A stretch of DNA of 64,000 nt from Microbacterium sp. (GTDB lineage Bacteria; Actinomycetota; Actinomycetes; Actinomycetales; Microbacteriaceae), in NCBI RefSeq assembly GCF_017305435.1, contig NZ_JAFKIP010000004.1, forward strand, positions 124,001 to 188,000, written 5' to 3'. The notes under the pieces are model-generated. The model did not search any database, was not told the DNA's origin, and was given only the letters and a program-made list of their open reading frames with translations. How positions within the stretch are numbered: the stretch's first letter is position 1; each line of letters opens with the position of its first letter. Below are positions 16,088 through 24,282 of the stretch, in pieces. A program made the translations under genes and the position numbers.

Positions 16088-17613
16088 CGGACGACGCATC
16101 CTCGGCCCCGGCGCGCGACCTCGACGCGCTGCGCAGCTGGCACGCCGATTGGCGGGGGCTGCGCGTCGCCGTGCTGGGACTCTCCGTGACGGGATTCTCC
16201 GCCGCGGACACCCTCGCCGAGCTCGGCGCCGAGGTGCTCGTGGTGACGGAGTCCGCGAGCGAGGAGTACGCACGTCTCGTTCCCGTCATCGGCGCCCGGT
16301 TGTGGGAGGGACCCCTTTCCTCGGCCCCTCAGGAACTGGTCGACTTCGCACCCGAGGTCGTCATCGCTTCTCCCGGGTTCGCGCCGCACCATCCGGTCAT
16401 CGAATGGGTGCGTGCGCAGGGCATCGCGCTCTGGGGCGACATCGAGCTCGCCTGGCGCGTGCGCGACAAGGTGGTGCGGGCGGACGGGACACCCGCCGAG
16501 TGGGTCCTCATCACCGGCACGAACGGCAAGACGACGACGACGCAGCTGACGGCCGCGATGCTCGTCGCGGGCGGCCTGCGCGCGGCACCGGTCGGCAACA
16601 TCGGCGTGCCCGTCCTCGATGCGGTGCGCGATCCTGCCGGCTTCGACGCGCTCGTCGTCGAACTCTCCAGCCACCAGCTCTGGTACCTGTCGCTCGCCGA
16701 GGGCCCGGGCGCTCTGTCTCCGCACGCGAGCGTGTGCCTCAATCTCGCGGACGACCACCTCGAGTGGCATGGCTCCGCCCGCGCCTACCGCGATGCGAAG
16801 GCCGTCGTCTATCGGAATACCCGGGTGGCGTGCGTCTACAACAAGGCGGATGCCGCGACGCGCGAGATGGTCGAAGAGGCCGAGGTGGTCGAGGGATGCC
16901 GCGCCATCGGATTCGACCTCGGCGTTCCCGGCCCGAGCGACATGGGCGTCGTCGACGGCATCCTCGTCGATCGCGCCTTCCTCGAGGACCGCCGAACGAG
17001 CGCGCTCGAGCTGACGACGGTCGCCGACCTCGCCGCGCGGGGTCTCGCCGCGCCGCACATCGTCGCGAACATCCTCGCCGCCGCCGCTCTCGCACGTTCC
17101 CTGGAGGTGGCGCCGGAGGCCGTCGCGCGCGCCCTCGCCGGGTTCCGACTCGATCCCCACCGCATCGAGATCGTCGCCGTCGCTGCGGGCGTCACGTGGA
17201 TCGATGACTCGAAAGCCACCAATCCGCACGCCGCGGCATCCTCTCTCGCCGCCTTTCCGGGGGCGGTATGGATCGTCGGAGGTCAGTTGAAGGGCGTCGA
17301 CATCGCCGACCTCGTCGCCGCGCGCGGGGGAGCCGTCAAGGCGGCGATCGTGATCGGCGTCGAGCGCACCGGGATCGTGGAGGCGTTCGGGCGACACGCG
17401 CCCGCCATTCCGCTGTTCGAGGTCGACCACGCTCAGACTGAAGACGTCATGGCAGAGGTCGTCGCGCTGGCGGCGGAGATCGCCCGTGACGGAGACGTGG
17501 TCCTCCTCGCTCCGGCCGCGGCATCCTTCGATCAGTTCGCCTCCTACGCCGACCGCGGCACGCGCTTCGCGCGGGCCGTGCAGGAGAGGTTCGGCGGAGA
17601 CGCCGAGGAGTGA
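16084..17613 (+). CDS. murD: UDP-N-acetylmuramoylalanine--D-glutamate ligase
   Basis: Adds D-glutamate to UDP-MurNAc-L-Ala (or the Gly variant used by some Microbacteriaceae). It has 509 residues, slightly long for the family because of an N-terminal extension of about 20 residues. The first domain has the nucleotide-sugar fold (VAVLGLSVTGFSAADTLAELG). The ATP loop is ITGTNGKTTTTQ, followed by VVELSSHQLW and NLADDHLEWHG. The C-terminal domain contains HRIEIVA, IDDSKATNPHAA and LLAPAAASFDQFASYADRG. The GTG start overlaps the mraY stop and the stop overlaps the ftsW start, giving three coupled junctions in a row. Confidence 0.95.
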   Translation: MTDDASSAPARDLDALRSWHADWRGLRVAVLGLSVTGFSAADTLAELGAEVLVVTESASEEYARLVPVIGARLWEGPLSSAPQELVDFAPEVVIASPGFAPHHPVIEWVRAQGIALWGDIELAWRVRDKVVRADGTPAEWVLITGTNGKTTTTQLTAAMLVAGGLRAAPVGNIGVPVLDAVRDPAGFDALVVELSSHQLWYLSLAEGPGALSPHASVCLNLADDHLEWHGSARAYRDAKAVVYRNTRVACVYNKADAATREMVEEAEVVEGCRAIGFDLGVPGPSDMGVVDGILVDRAFLEDRRTSALELTTVADLAARGLAAPHIVANILAAAALARSLEVAPEAVARALAGFRLDPHRIEIVAVAAGVTWIDDSKATNPHAAASSLAAFPGAVWIVGGQLKGVDIADLVAARGGAVKAAIVIGVERTGIVEAFGRHAPAIPLFEVDHAQTEDVMAEVVALAAEIARDGDVVLLAPAAASFDQFASYADRGTRFARAVQERFGGDAEE

Positions 17614-18935
17614 CGACGACGGGGGTGCCGGTGGCCACGACCACGACCGGGCGCACCCGACCGAACACGCGACCAATCGTCGTGCCGTCGGCAGAGCCCG
17701 CACGAGCCGGCTTCGCCGCGCGCGTTTCACTCGGGCGCGTCTCAGCGGCGGTTCCGGCGGAATTCCTCCTCATCGCGTCGACCGCGTTGATCCTCACCGG
17801 CTTTGGTCTCGTGATGGTGCTCTCGGCCACGATGGCCGACTCGCTCGCGGCCGGCGAGGGGCCGTTCGAGACCGTGCTCAAGCAGGCGGCGTTCGCGATC
17901 ATCGGCATCCCGCTGATGTTCGTCGCCTCCCGTCTTCCGGTGGCCTTCTGGAAGAAGGTCGCGTGGCCGGGCCTCATCCTCGCGACGGCTTTCCAACTGC
18001 TCGTGTTCATCCCGGGTCTCGGTGTCGCCAACGACGGCAACCAGAACTGGATCCAGGTCGGCGGCTTCCAAGCGCAGCCCTCGGAATTCTTGAAGCTCAG
18101 CCTCGCGCTGTGGCTCGGCTACGTGCTCTACCGCAAGCAGTCGCTGCTGACGTCGTGGAAGCACGTCTTCATCCCCGTGGTCCCCGTCGGCGGCCTCGTC
18201 ATCGGGCTCGTCGCGGTCGGCAGCCACGACCTCGGCACGGGCCTCGTCCTCATGGCGATCCTGCTCGGATGCCTCTTCTTCTCCGGCGTGCGGCTGCGCC
18301 TGTTCGTCGTGCCGCTCGCCCTCGTCGTCTTCGCTGCCGTGTACTTCGCCGTCACGAGCCCGAACCGCATGGCGCGCATCATGAGCAGCCTCGTGAACTT
18401 CGATTCGACCTCCTGCTACAACGCGGCGACCGGCGACTGCTATCAGGCCGTGCACGGGGTGTGGGGTCTCGCGAGCGGCGGGATCTTCGGCCTCGGCCTC
18501 GGCAACTCGCGCGAGAAGTACGGCTGGCTCCCGGCGAAGGCGAACGACTACATCTTCGCGATCCTGGGCGAGGAGCTCGGGCTCGTCGGCTGCATCGTGG
18601 TCCTCGTGCTGTTCACGCTGTTCGCCATCGGCGCGTTCCACGTCATCCGCAAGACCCACGATCCGTTCATCCGGATCGTCTCGGGCGGCATCACCGTGTG
18701 GATCGTCGGCCAGGCGATCGTCAACATGGGCGTCGTGCTCCGGATCTTCCCCGTGCTGGGCGTCCCCCTGCCGTTCATGTCGCAGGGCGGCACGTCGCTC
18801 CTGTCGGTGCTGATCGCGTGCGGCGTCCTCCTGTCCTTCGCGCGGACGCTGCCTGCGCGCAGCTTGGCTCCCGTCGGCGGCACGGCTGGGCGCGGGGCGT
18901 CCGCTCCGCGCGGGGGCGCGCCCGTCGCGCGGTAA
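17610..18935 (+). CDS. ftsW: Septal peptidoglycan glycosyltransferase FtsW
   Basis: SEDS-family polymerase that builds septal glycan strands from lipid II together with FtsI. It has 441 residues with a cytoplasmic Thr/Arg-rich N-terminal stretch (1-48) and about ten membrane segments from residue 50. Family motifs include QNWIQVGGFQAQPSEFLKL, SHDLGTGLVL, GLGLGNSREKYGWLPAKANDYIFAILGEELG and PLPFMSQGGTSLL. The GTG start overlaps the murD stop. The stop codon TAA is itself part of a TAATCT box (18933-18938) that may be a -10 element for murG. Confidence 0.95.
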   Translation: MTTTGVPVATTTTGRTRPNTRPIVVPSAEPARAGFAARVSLGRVSAAVPAEFLLIASTALILTGFGLVMVLSATMADSLAAGEGPFETVLKQAAFAIIGIPLMFVASRLPVAFWKKVAWPGLILATAFQLLVFIPGLGVANDGNQNWIQVGGFQAQPSEFLKLSLALWLGYVLYRKQSLLTSWKHVFIPVVPVGGLVIGLVAVGSHDLGTGLVLMAILLGCLFFSGVRLRLFVVPLALVVFAAVYFAVTSPNRMARIMSSLVNFDSTSCYNAATGDCYQAVHGVWGLASGGIFGLGLGNSREKYGWLPAKANDYIFAILGEELGLVGCIVVLVLFTLFAIGAFHVIRKTHDPFIRIVSGGITVWIVGQAIVNMGVVLRIFPVLGVPLPFMSQGGTSLLSVLIACGVLLSFARTLPARSLAPVGGTAGRGASAPRGGAPVAR

Positions 18936-18945
18936 TCTCGATCGG

Positions 18946-20058
18946 GTGAGCGCAGCGCATCCGAGCCCGGTCTTCCTTCTGGGCGGTGGGGGGACCGCCG
19001 GCCACGTGAACCCGCTGCTCGCCGTCGCCGACGGCCTGCGCGAGCGGGACGGCGAGGCATCCATCCTCGTCCTCGGCACGCGCGAGGGGCTTGAGTCGCG
19101 GCTCGTGCCCGAGCGCGGCTACGAACTGCTGATCGTCGACAAGGTGCCCTTTCCGCGGCGACCGAACGGCGCCGCGCTCCGCTTCCCGGTGGCGTGGCGG
19201 CGCGCGATCGCGCAGGTGCGCGCGCACATCCGGGAGCACGGCGTGGATGTCGTCGTCGGTTTCGGCGGCTACGCATCTGCGCCCGCGTATATCGCGGCGC
19301 GTCGCGAGGGAGTGCCCGTCGTCGTGCACGAGGCCAACGCTCGGCCGGGCCTCGCGAACGTCCTGGGCGCGCGCGGCGCGGCCGCCGTCGGGGTGACCTT
19401 CCCCGGTACGCCACTGCGGGGCAGCGAGGTGGTCGGGATGCCGCTGCGCCGCGAGCTGCTCGCTCTCGACCGCGTCGCCCAGCGCGGTGAGGCGGCCTCG
19501 TTCTTCGGGCTCGATCCCGATCGTCCGGTACTCCTCGTGTTCGGCGGGTCGCTCGGCGCCGTGCGGCTCAATGAGGCGTTCGCGGGCGCGTGGAGGGACG
19601 TCGTCGACGCGGGGTGGCAGATCCTCCACGCTGTCGGCGGACGCAACGGCGTGCCCGCGTCCGGGCATCCTTCCTACGTCGCGGTGCCTTATCTCGATCG
19701 GATGGACCTTGCGCTCGCCCTCGCCGACCTCGTCGTCTCGCGTGCCGGGGCGGCGACAGTGAGCGAGCTGACGGCCCTCGGCATCCCTGCCGTGTACGTG
19801 CCGTACGCGGTCGGCAACGGCGAGCAGGCCCGCAACGCGGCATCCGCCGTCGCGGCAGGTGCTGCACGGCTCATCCCCGACGCGCAGTTCACGGCGGATC
19901 GCGTGCGGCGCGACATCGTGCCGCTACTCGAGGATGCCGAGGCGCAGGAGGCGATGCGTGCGGCGGCCGCGCGCATCGCGCCCGCCGCGCGCGCCGGCAC
20001 CGAGAACGTCATCGCCCAGATCGACCGGGCGCTCGGCTCGGCGCGCCCCGGCCGCTGA
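18946..20058 (+). CDS. murG: Lipid II synthase MurG (UDP-GlcNAc transferase)
   Basis: Peripheral membrane glycosyltransferase that adds GlcNAc to lipid I, producing lipid II. The 370-residue protein begins with the GGGGTAGHVNPLLAVAD glycine loop, has VVGFGGYASAPAY and VVHEANARPGLAN in the acceptor domain, and in the donor domain VFGGSLGAVRLNEAF, VVSRAGAATVSELTALG and NGEQARNA. The GTG start has no ribosome binding site but follows TAATCT (18933-18938) by 7 nt, so a second, leaderless promoter may add to read-through from ftsW. In most Actinobacteria murC follows directly; here a reversed operon intervenes. Confidence 0.95.
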   Translation: MSAAHPSPVFLLGGGGTAGHVNPLLAVADGLRERDGEASILVLGTREGLESRLVPERGYELLIVDKVPFPRRPNGAALRFPVAWRRAIAQVRAHIREHGVDVVVGFGGYASAPAYIAARREGVPVVVHEANARPGLANVLGARGAAAVGVTFPGTPLRGSEVVGMPLRRELLALDRVAQRGEAASFFGLDPDRPVLLVFGGSLGAVRLNEAFAGAWRDVVDAGWQILHAVGGRNGVPASGHPSYVAVPYLDRMDLALALADLVVSRAGAATVSELTALGIPAVYVPYAVGNGEQARNAASAVAAGAARLIPDAQFTADRVRRDIVPLLEDAEAQEAMRAAAARIAPAARAGTENVIAQIDRALGSARPGR

Positions 20059-20060
20059 TA

Positions 20061-20153
20061 CGCGCCGCTCGTAGTCCGCAGAATGGCGCGTACTCCGCAC
20101 CGAACAGCGCATGCTCGTGCGGAGCACGTGGTGATCTGCGGAGTTCGTGCGCG
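20061..20153. repeat. Nested inverted repeats between convergent murG and gntR
   Basis: Left and right halves pair imperfectly over about 37 nt around a loop centred near 20109. Well-matched blocks are TCCGCAGA/TCTGCGGA and, inside them, TACTCCGCAC/GTGCGGAGCA. TCCGCA or its complement occurs four times, which gives a REP-like look. It probably forms a bidirectional terminator; it has no T-tract. Confidence 0.7.
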
Positions 20154-20156
20154 ACG

Positions 20157-20525
20157 TCAGCCGGCGGTCGGTTCGTGCCGCAGCGCTGCGGCGACGAGCG
20201 CGAGCGCCTCATCGGCGCTGATCCGCAAGGATCGGACCTGCTCCGCGAACGTGGCTGCCGCGCGTTGCGCCTGCCGACTCGCGGCATTCCCCTGCGGGGA
20301 GACGAAAGATCCGTTGCGTCCCCGCGTCTCGATGAAGCCGCCCGTCTCCAACTCCCGATAAGCGCGGGCCACGGTGCCCGGCGCGACGCCAAGATCGTCG
20401 GCGAGACGGCGAACGGTGGGAAGGCGTGCGCCCGCCACGAGTTCTCCCGAGGAGATGTCGTCGACGAGCCGACTCCGGAGCTGCTCGAACGTCGGGACCG
20501 CGGATGCCGGGTCGAGGACGATCAT
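20157..20525 (-). CDS. GntR-family (YtrA-type) transcriptional regulator
   Basis: Short one-domain regulator of 122 residues. An N-terminal winged helix-turn-helix typical of GntR (PTFEQLRSRLVDDISSG, LPTVRRLADDLGVAPGTVARAYRELETGGFIETRGRNG) is followed by a short helical tail, the YtrA subfamily layout. Such proteins usually repress their own operon, which often encodes membrane or transport proteins. Its ATG overlaps the stop of the upstream membrane-protein gene (ATGA), so the pair is co-translated. The inducing signal is unknown. The operon interrupts the division cluster on the opposite strand. Confidence 0.88.
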   Translation of the reverse strand: MIVLDPASAVPTFEQLRSRLVDDISSGELVAGARLPTVRRLADDLGVAPGTVARAYRELETGGFIETRGRNGSFVSPQGNAASRQAQRAAATFAEQVRSLRISADEALALVAAALRHEPTAG

Positions 20526-21421
20526 GTCGTGCTCCCCGCCGCGACGCGGATGCCGTTCGGGAACAGGGGGCGGGGAAGCGGCACGCCGTTGGTGGGATAG
20601 ATCCGGCTGAGGACGAGCATCGCCAGGTTGATGAACACCGGTCCCCATCCCAGGGCGCGATCGGAGGAGGTCGACAGGGCCAAGCCGATCAAGAAGAGTG
20701 CGACAACGCCGAGGGTCGTGCTGGACTGTCGCACCGCGCTCAGCGTCGACGCTCGGAACTCGTCATCCCATGCGAGCTCGAGCGGCGTCGTCGCGGGCTG
20801 AGGCCGGCTGAGGATCGCACGGTCGAGTGCAGGGATGGCCGCGGATGATCCGAGGGCGACGACGGCCACGATCACGGCGGCCACGGCAAACTCCGGGCGT
20901 GGGACGCCGGCTCGCGCCCAGACCAGGACCAGAACGCACCCCGCGATGAGGCCCGCTCCGGCGACCACCCATGCCAGGACGCGCGGAATGGTGGGTAGGT
21001 AGTCGGCCGGCGTGGTGACGTGTGAGCGCGCGATGCGGGGGGCACCGGTCGAAGGTGTGAAGAGGCTGTGGCGCACCGCGGCGCCCGTGCCGGCGAGCAT
21101 CACCGACACCCCCACGACCGGCAGAACCACGGCAAGAGGAAAGAGCACGCTTGTCCCGAGCGGCGTCGCGATCAGCACGCCTGCGAGACCAATGCCGACC
21201 AGACCGCCGACGGCGTCCGCGATCGTGCCTCGCCGGACGCGCGCGCGAAGGTGATCAGCACTCGCCACGGGGATCGGAAGTCCCGAACGCTCCGAGAACT
21301 TCAGCAGCCCTCGTTCACCCGCGCGAGGTCTCGCCGCAACGACGAGCACGACGACGAAGGCGATCGAGACGATCATCATGATGATCGTGCTGATGGTTCG
21401 CATGTCCAGGGAATCCGACAT
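20522..21421 (-). CDS. Multi-pass membrane protein of unknown function
   Basis: I do not recognise the family. The 299-residue protein has about seven hydrophobic segments: one at the N-terminus (ISTIIMMIVSIAFVVVLVVAA), a pair at about 75-120, a pair in the centre and two near the C-terminus. It ends in a conserved-looking loop with IYPTNGVPLPRPLFPNGIRV. The ATG at 21421 abuts an AGAGGGG; an ATG at 21403 is possible. It is the first gene of a two-gene operon with a YtrA-type GntR regulator. A 21-bp imperfect palindrome lies 20 nt upstream. By analogy with other YtrA operons it may belong to an envelope-stress or antibiotic-responsive unit, but no catalytic motif is visible. Confidence 0.72.
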   Translation of the reverse strand: MSDSLDMRTISTIIMMIVSIAFVVVLVVAARPRAGERGLLKFSERSGLPIPVASADHLRARVRRGTIADAVGGLVGIGLAGVLIATPLGTSVLFPLAVVLPVVGVSVMLAGTGAAVRHSLFTPSTGAPRIARSHVTTPADYLPTIPRVLAWVVAGAGLIAGCVLVLVWARAGVPRPEFAVAAVIVAVVALGSSAAIPALDRAILSRPQPATTPLELAWDDEFRASTLSAVRQSSTTLGVVALFLIGLALSTSSDRALGWGPVFINLAMLVLSRIYPTNGVPLPRPLFPNGIRVAAGSTT

Positions 21422-21441
21422 CCCCTCTTTGTACGCCGTTC

Positions 21442-21462
21442 GTATCAATGTGTCACCAATAC
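21442..21462. promoter_or_regulatory. Candidate GntR/YtrA operator
   Basis: The 21-bp site reads GTAT-N3-TG-N3-CA-N3-ATAC, with two-fold symmetry at the fixed positions. It lies directly upstream of the membrane-protein/gntR operon, where YtrA-type regulators usually bind. Binding is inferred. Confidence 0.4.
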
Positions 21463-21660
21463 AATCACTGCCGCCGCGGACGCCCTCGAGCCCGCCGCCG
21501 CGACATTGCCAACAGAAGGTGGCGCGAACGCCGGACTCGTCGCGGTTGACCCCGATACCTGCGCCACCGATGTCGTGGCAGACGCCCGATGTCGCGGTGG
21601 ATGCCGCCGCAGCGCGCCGCGGACGCCCTCCCGCGCCCACCGACCTAGACTTGACGGGCC

Positions 21661-23115
21661 ATGATTCGCCCCGATCTCACCCTCCCCATCCCCGACGACA
21701 TCACCGCCGCGCACTTCATCGGCGTGGGCGGCTCGGGCATGTCCGGGCTCGCCGGGATGTTCCTCGATCGCGACATCCGTGTGTCCGGCTCCGACCGCGC
21801 TGACAGCGCCGCCCTGCGCGCGTTGGCCGCGCGCGGCGCCGACGTCCGCGTCGGTCACGATGCTGCGAATCTGCCGGACGACGTCGACACCGTGATCCAC
21901 ACGGGGGCGATCTGGCCGGAGAACCCCGAGTTCCTGCTCGCGAAGGAGCGGGGTCTCCACGTCATCCATCGCTCGCAGGCGCTGCACTGGCTGATCGGCG
22001 GACGCCGCCTCGTCAGCGTCGCCGGGGCGCACGGCAAGACGACCTCGACGGGCATGATCGTGACGGCGCTGCGGGCGCTCGCGGCCGATCCGACCTTCGT
22101 CAGCGGGGGAGTGATCGCCGACCTCGGTGTCTCCAGCGGCACCGGATCCGATGACCTGGTCGTCATCGAGGCCGACGAGTCCGACGGCACCTTCCTGCTG
22201 TACGACACGTCGGTCGCCCTGATCACGAACGTCGACCCCGACCACCTCGACCACTGGGGCACGCGCGACGCCTTCTACGATGCCTTCGTGGCGTTCGGGA
22301 ACGAGGCGCGTGAAGCGGTCGTGATCAGCGCCGACGATCCCGGTGCGCGGCGCGTCGCGGCATCCCTCACGCACCCGCGGGTCGTGACCTTCGGCGAGGA
22401 TGCCGCGGCCGACGTGCGCGTCACCGACATCGTGACCGAGGGTCCGGTCTCCTTCACGCTCACCCACGCCGGCGTCACTGTCTCGGGCCGTCTCGCCGTG
22501 CCCGGTGCGCACAACGCGATCAACGCGGCGGGCGCCGTCGCCGTGCTCCTCGGCCTCGGCTACGACCTCGAGGGCGCGTTGCGCGCCGTCGAGGGCTTCG
22601 CGGGCACCGTGCGCCGGTTCGAGCTGCACGGCGTCCAGCGCGGCGTGAGCGTCTATGACGACTACGCGCACCATCCGACCGAGGTCGCAGCCGCTCTCGC
22701 CGCGGCGCGCACCGTCGTCGGCGACGGGCGCATCATCGCGATCCAGCAGCCGCACACCTACTCGCGCACGCAGGAGATGTACCGCGAGTTCGCCGAGGTC
22801 CTCGAACGGCACGCGGACCACACCGTGATGCTCGACGTCTACGGGGCGCGCGAAGATCCGGTCCCCGGCGTCACGGGGGAGCTCGTGAGCGGCGCCTTCG
22901 CCGACCCGTCGCACGTGCACTTCGTCGCGGACTGGCAGGCGGCGGCCGACTACACGGCCTCGGTCGCGCGCCCGGGCGACTACGTCATCACGCTCGGCTG
23001 CGGCAACGTGTACCAGATCATCCCGCAGGTGCTCGCCGCGCTCGAGGCGACGGATGCCACGGGGGAAAGCGCCTCGGAGACCGCCCCCGGAATCGCCGCC
23101 GGAACCGGGGCGTGA
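21661..23115 (+). CDS. murC: UDP-N-acetylmuramate--L-alanine ligase
   Basis: Adds the first amino acid to UDP-MurNAc, starting the stem peptide. It has 484 residues. The N-terminal nucleotide-sugar fold reads [22 protein letters not shown]. The ATP loop is [13 protein letters not shown], followed by [23 protein letters not shown] and, in the third domain, [24 protein letters not shown] and [11 protein letters not shown]. It has its own leaderless-type promoter (TAGACT at 21646-21651, 9 nt before the ATG), as expected now that the reversed GntR operon separates it from murG. The ftsQ start follows 3 nt after its stop. Confidence 0.95.
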   Translation: MIRPDLTLPIPDDITAAHFIGVGGSGMSGLAGMFLDRDIRVSGSDRADSAALRALAARGADVRVGHDAANLPDDVDTVIHTGAIWPENPEFLLAKERGLHVIHRSQALHWLIGGRRLVSVAGAHGKTTSTGMIVTALRALAADPTFVSGGVIADLGVSSGTGSDDLVVIEADESDGTFLLYDTSVALITNVDPDHLDHWGTRDAFYDAFVAFGNEAREAVVISADDPGARRVAASLTHPRVVTFGEDAAADVRVTDIVTEGPVSFTLTHAGVTVSGRLAVPGAHNAINAAGAVAVLLGLGYDLEGALRAVEGFAGTVRRFELHGVQRGVSVYDDYAHHPTEVAAALAAARTVVGDGRIIAIQQPHTYSRTQEMYREFAEVLERHADHTVMLDVYGAREDPVPGVTGELVSGAFADPSHVHFVADWQAAADYTASVARPGDYVITLGCGNVYQIIPQVLAALEATDATGESASETAPGIAAGTGA

Positions 23116-23118
23116 CGA

Positions 23119-24108
23119 GTGCGGCGCCCGACTCCGCTGCCGCAGGCGCCCACGCCACGCGAAGCCGTCGAGGCGGACGCTCCGCCGCCCGCCGCTGACC
23201 CGATCCTGTTCCCGAACCCCGTCGCGCGCCCTGGGGCGTCGACGCGGCTCGCCGATCAGCCGGCGCCGCCCGAGGGCGACGCGCCTCGCGAAGCGGAAGA
23301 GCCGAGCCGGGTTCGCGCCGGGTCCGACGATGCGGCATCCGAATCCATCGGTGTGCGCGACGTGTGGGCCGCCGCCCGCGCGCGCCGCAAGGCGCTGCGC
23401 GCCGAGGTGCGCCGCTTCACCGCCCGGCAGCGACGGCGGCGTGCGATCTGGATCACCGTCGTGGCCGCGCTCGTCGTGCTCGTGCTCGGGACGCTCGGCG
23501 CGGCGTACAGCCCGCTGTTCGCCGTCCAGAAGGTGACGGTCGCCGGTACGCAGACCCTGGACGCCGGCGCCGTCGAGCAGGCGCTCTCCGGCCAGATCGG
23601 CACGCCCCTCGCGCGCGTCGACTCCTCCGCGGTGAAGGCCGCGCTCGTGCAGTTCCCCCTCGTCGAGTCCTACACGCTCGAGGCGCGGCCTCCGCACGAG
23701 CTCGTCGTGCGCATCGTCGAGCGCACGCCGATCGGCTCGGTCGAGTCGGCGGCGGGTTTCACGCTCGTGGATGCCGCGGGCGTCGCGCTCTCCACGACGC
23801 CCGATCCGCCCGCGGGCCACCCCGTCATCACGGTGACGGGGGGAATCGGGTCGCCGGCGTTCGCCGCGATCGGCACCGTGTTCCGCACCCTCCCGGCTGA
23901 CATCCGGGCGCAGGTGACGGCGATGTCGGCGACGACGCCCAACGACGTCACCCTCACCCTCGGCGGTACCGGGACGTCCGTTGTCTGGGGCAACGCCGAC
24001 GATTCGAGCAAGAAGGCTCAAGTCCTCGCGGCGATGATGAGCGCGCGACCGCCGGGCAGCGTCTCCGTCTACGACGTGTCCTCGCCGGGCGCCGTCGTCG
24101 TGCGCTGA
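23119..24108 (+). CDS. ftsQ: Cell division protein FtsQ
   Basis: Bitopic divisome protein linking FtsL/FtsB to the rest of the septal machinery. Of 329 residues, the first ~110 are cytoplasmic, rich in Pro, Ala and charged residues and ending in a strongly basic stretch (ARARRKALRAEVRRFTARQRRRR). One membrane helix (about 112-134) follows, then the extracellular POTRA domain (FAVQKVTVAGTQTLDAGAVEQAL) and the FtsQ domain (VESYTLEARPPHELVVRIVERTPIG). The GTG at 23119 is the only start near the murC stop. A 174-nt gap rich in palindromes separates it from ftsZ. Confidence 0.92.
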   Translation: MRRPTPLPQAPTPREAVEADAPPPAADPILFPNPVARPGASTRLADQPAPPEGDAPREAEEPSRVRAGSDDAASESIGVRDVWAAARARRKALRAEVRRFTARQRRRRAIWITVVAALVVLVLGTLGAAYSPLFAVQKVTVAGTQTLDAGAVEQALSGQIGTPLARVDSSAVKAALVQFPLVESYTLEARPPHELVVRIVERTPIGSVESAAGFTLVDAAGVALSTTPDPPAGHPVITVTGGIGSPAFAAIGTVFRTLPADIRAQVTAMSATTPNDVTLTLGGTGTSVVWGNADDSSKKAQVLAAMMSARPPGSVSVYDVSSPGAVVVR

Positions 24109-24197
24109 GCTCCGTCCCGCCGGCCGACACGGGTTTGTCCGCGACACGCCCAGCCGTTCGCGGCGGGCGATCGTGATGCCGCATACCTTCAATCAAG

Positions 24198-24248
24198 GAA
24201 TTGCATACTCGGCAATTCTTTAAACCTCAACTTGAGGTTCAAGGTTTA
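24198..24248. promoter_or_regulatory. Three overlapping palindromes upstream of ftsZ
   Basis: In an AT-rich patch: GAATTGC-N7-GCAATTC (24198-24218), the exact palindrome AACCTCAACTTGAGGTT (24223-24239), and TAAACCT...AGGTTTA (24221-24227 with 24242-24248), which shares bases with the second. The latter two structures exclude one another. It probably holds the ftsZ promoter and an operator or leader switch. The CCTCAA/TTGAGG half sites resemble MerR-family operators. Confidence 0.6.
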
Positions 24249-24282
24249 GACGTTTCGGGTTCGGGACACGATGGAGGCCGGC

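Noticed and set aside
24223-24239. SoxR box before ftsZ
   Set aside because: Half sites CCTCAA and TTGAGG match, but the classical SoxR site has a longer spacer and no SoxR gene is in the window; kept only as a palindrome.
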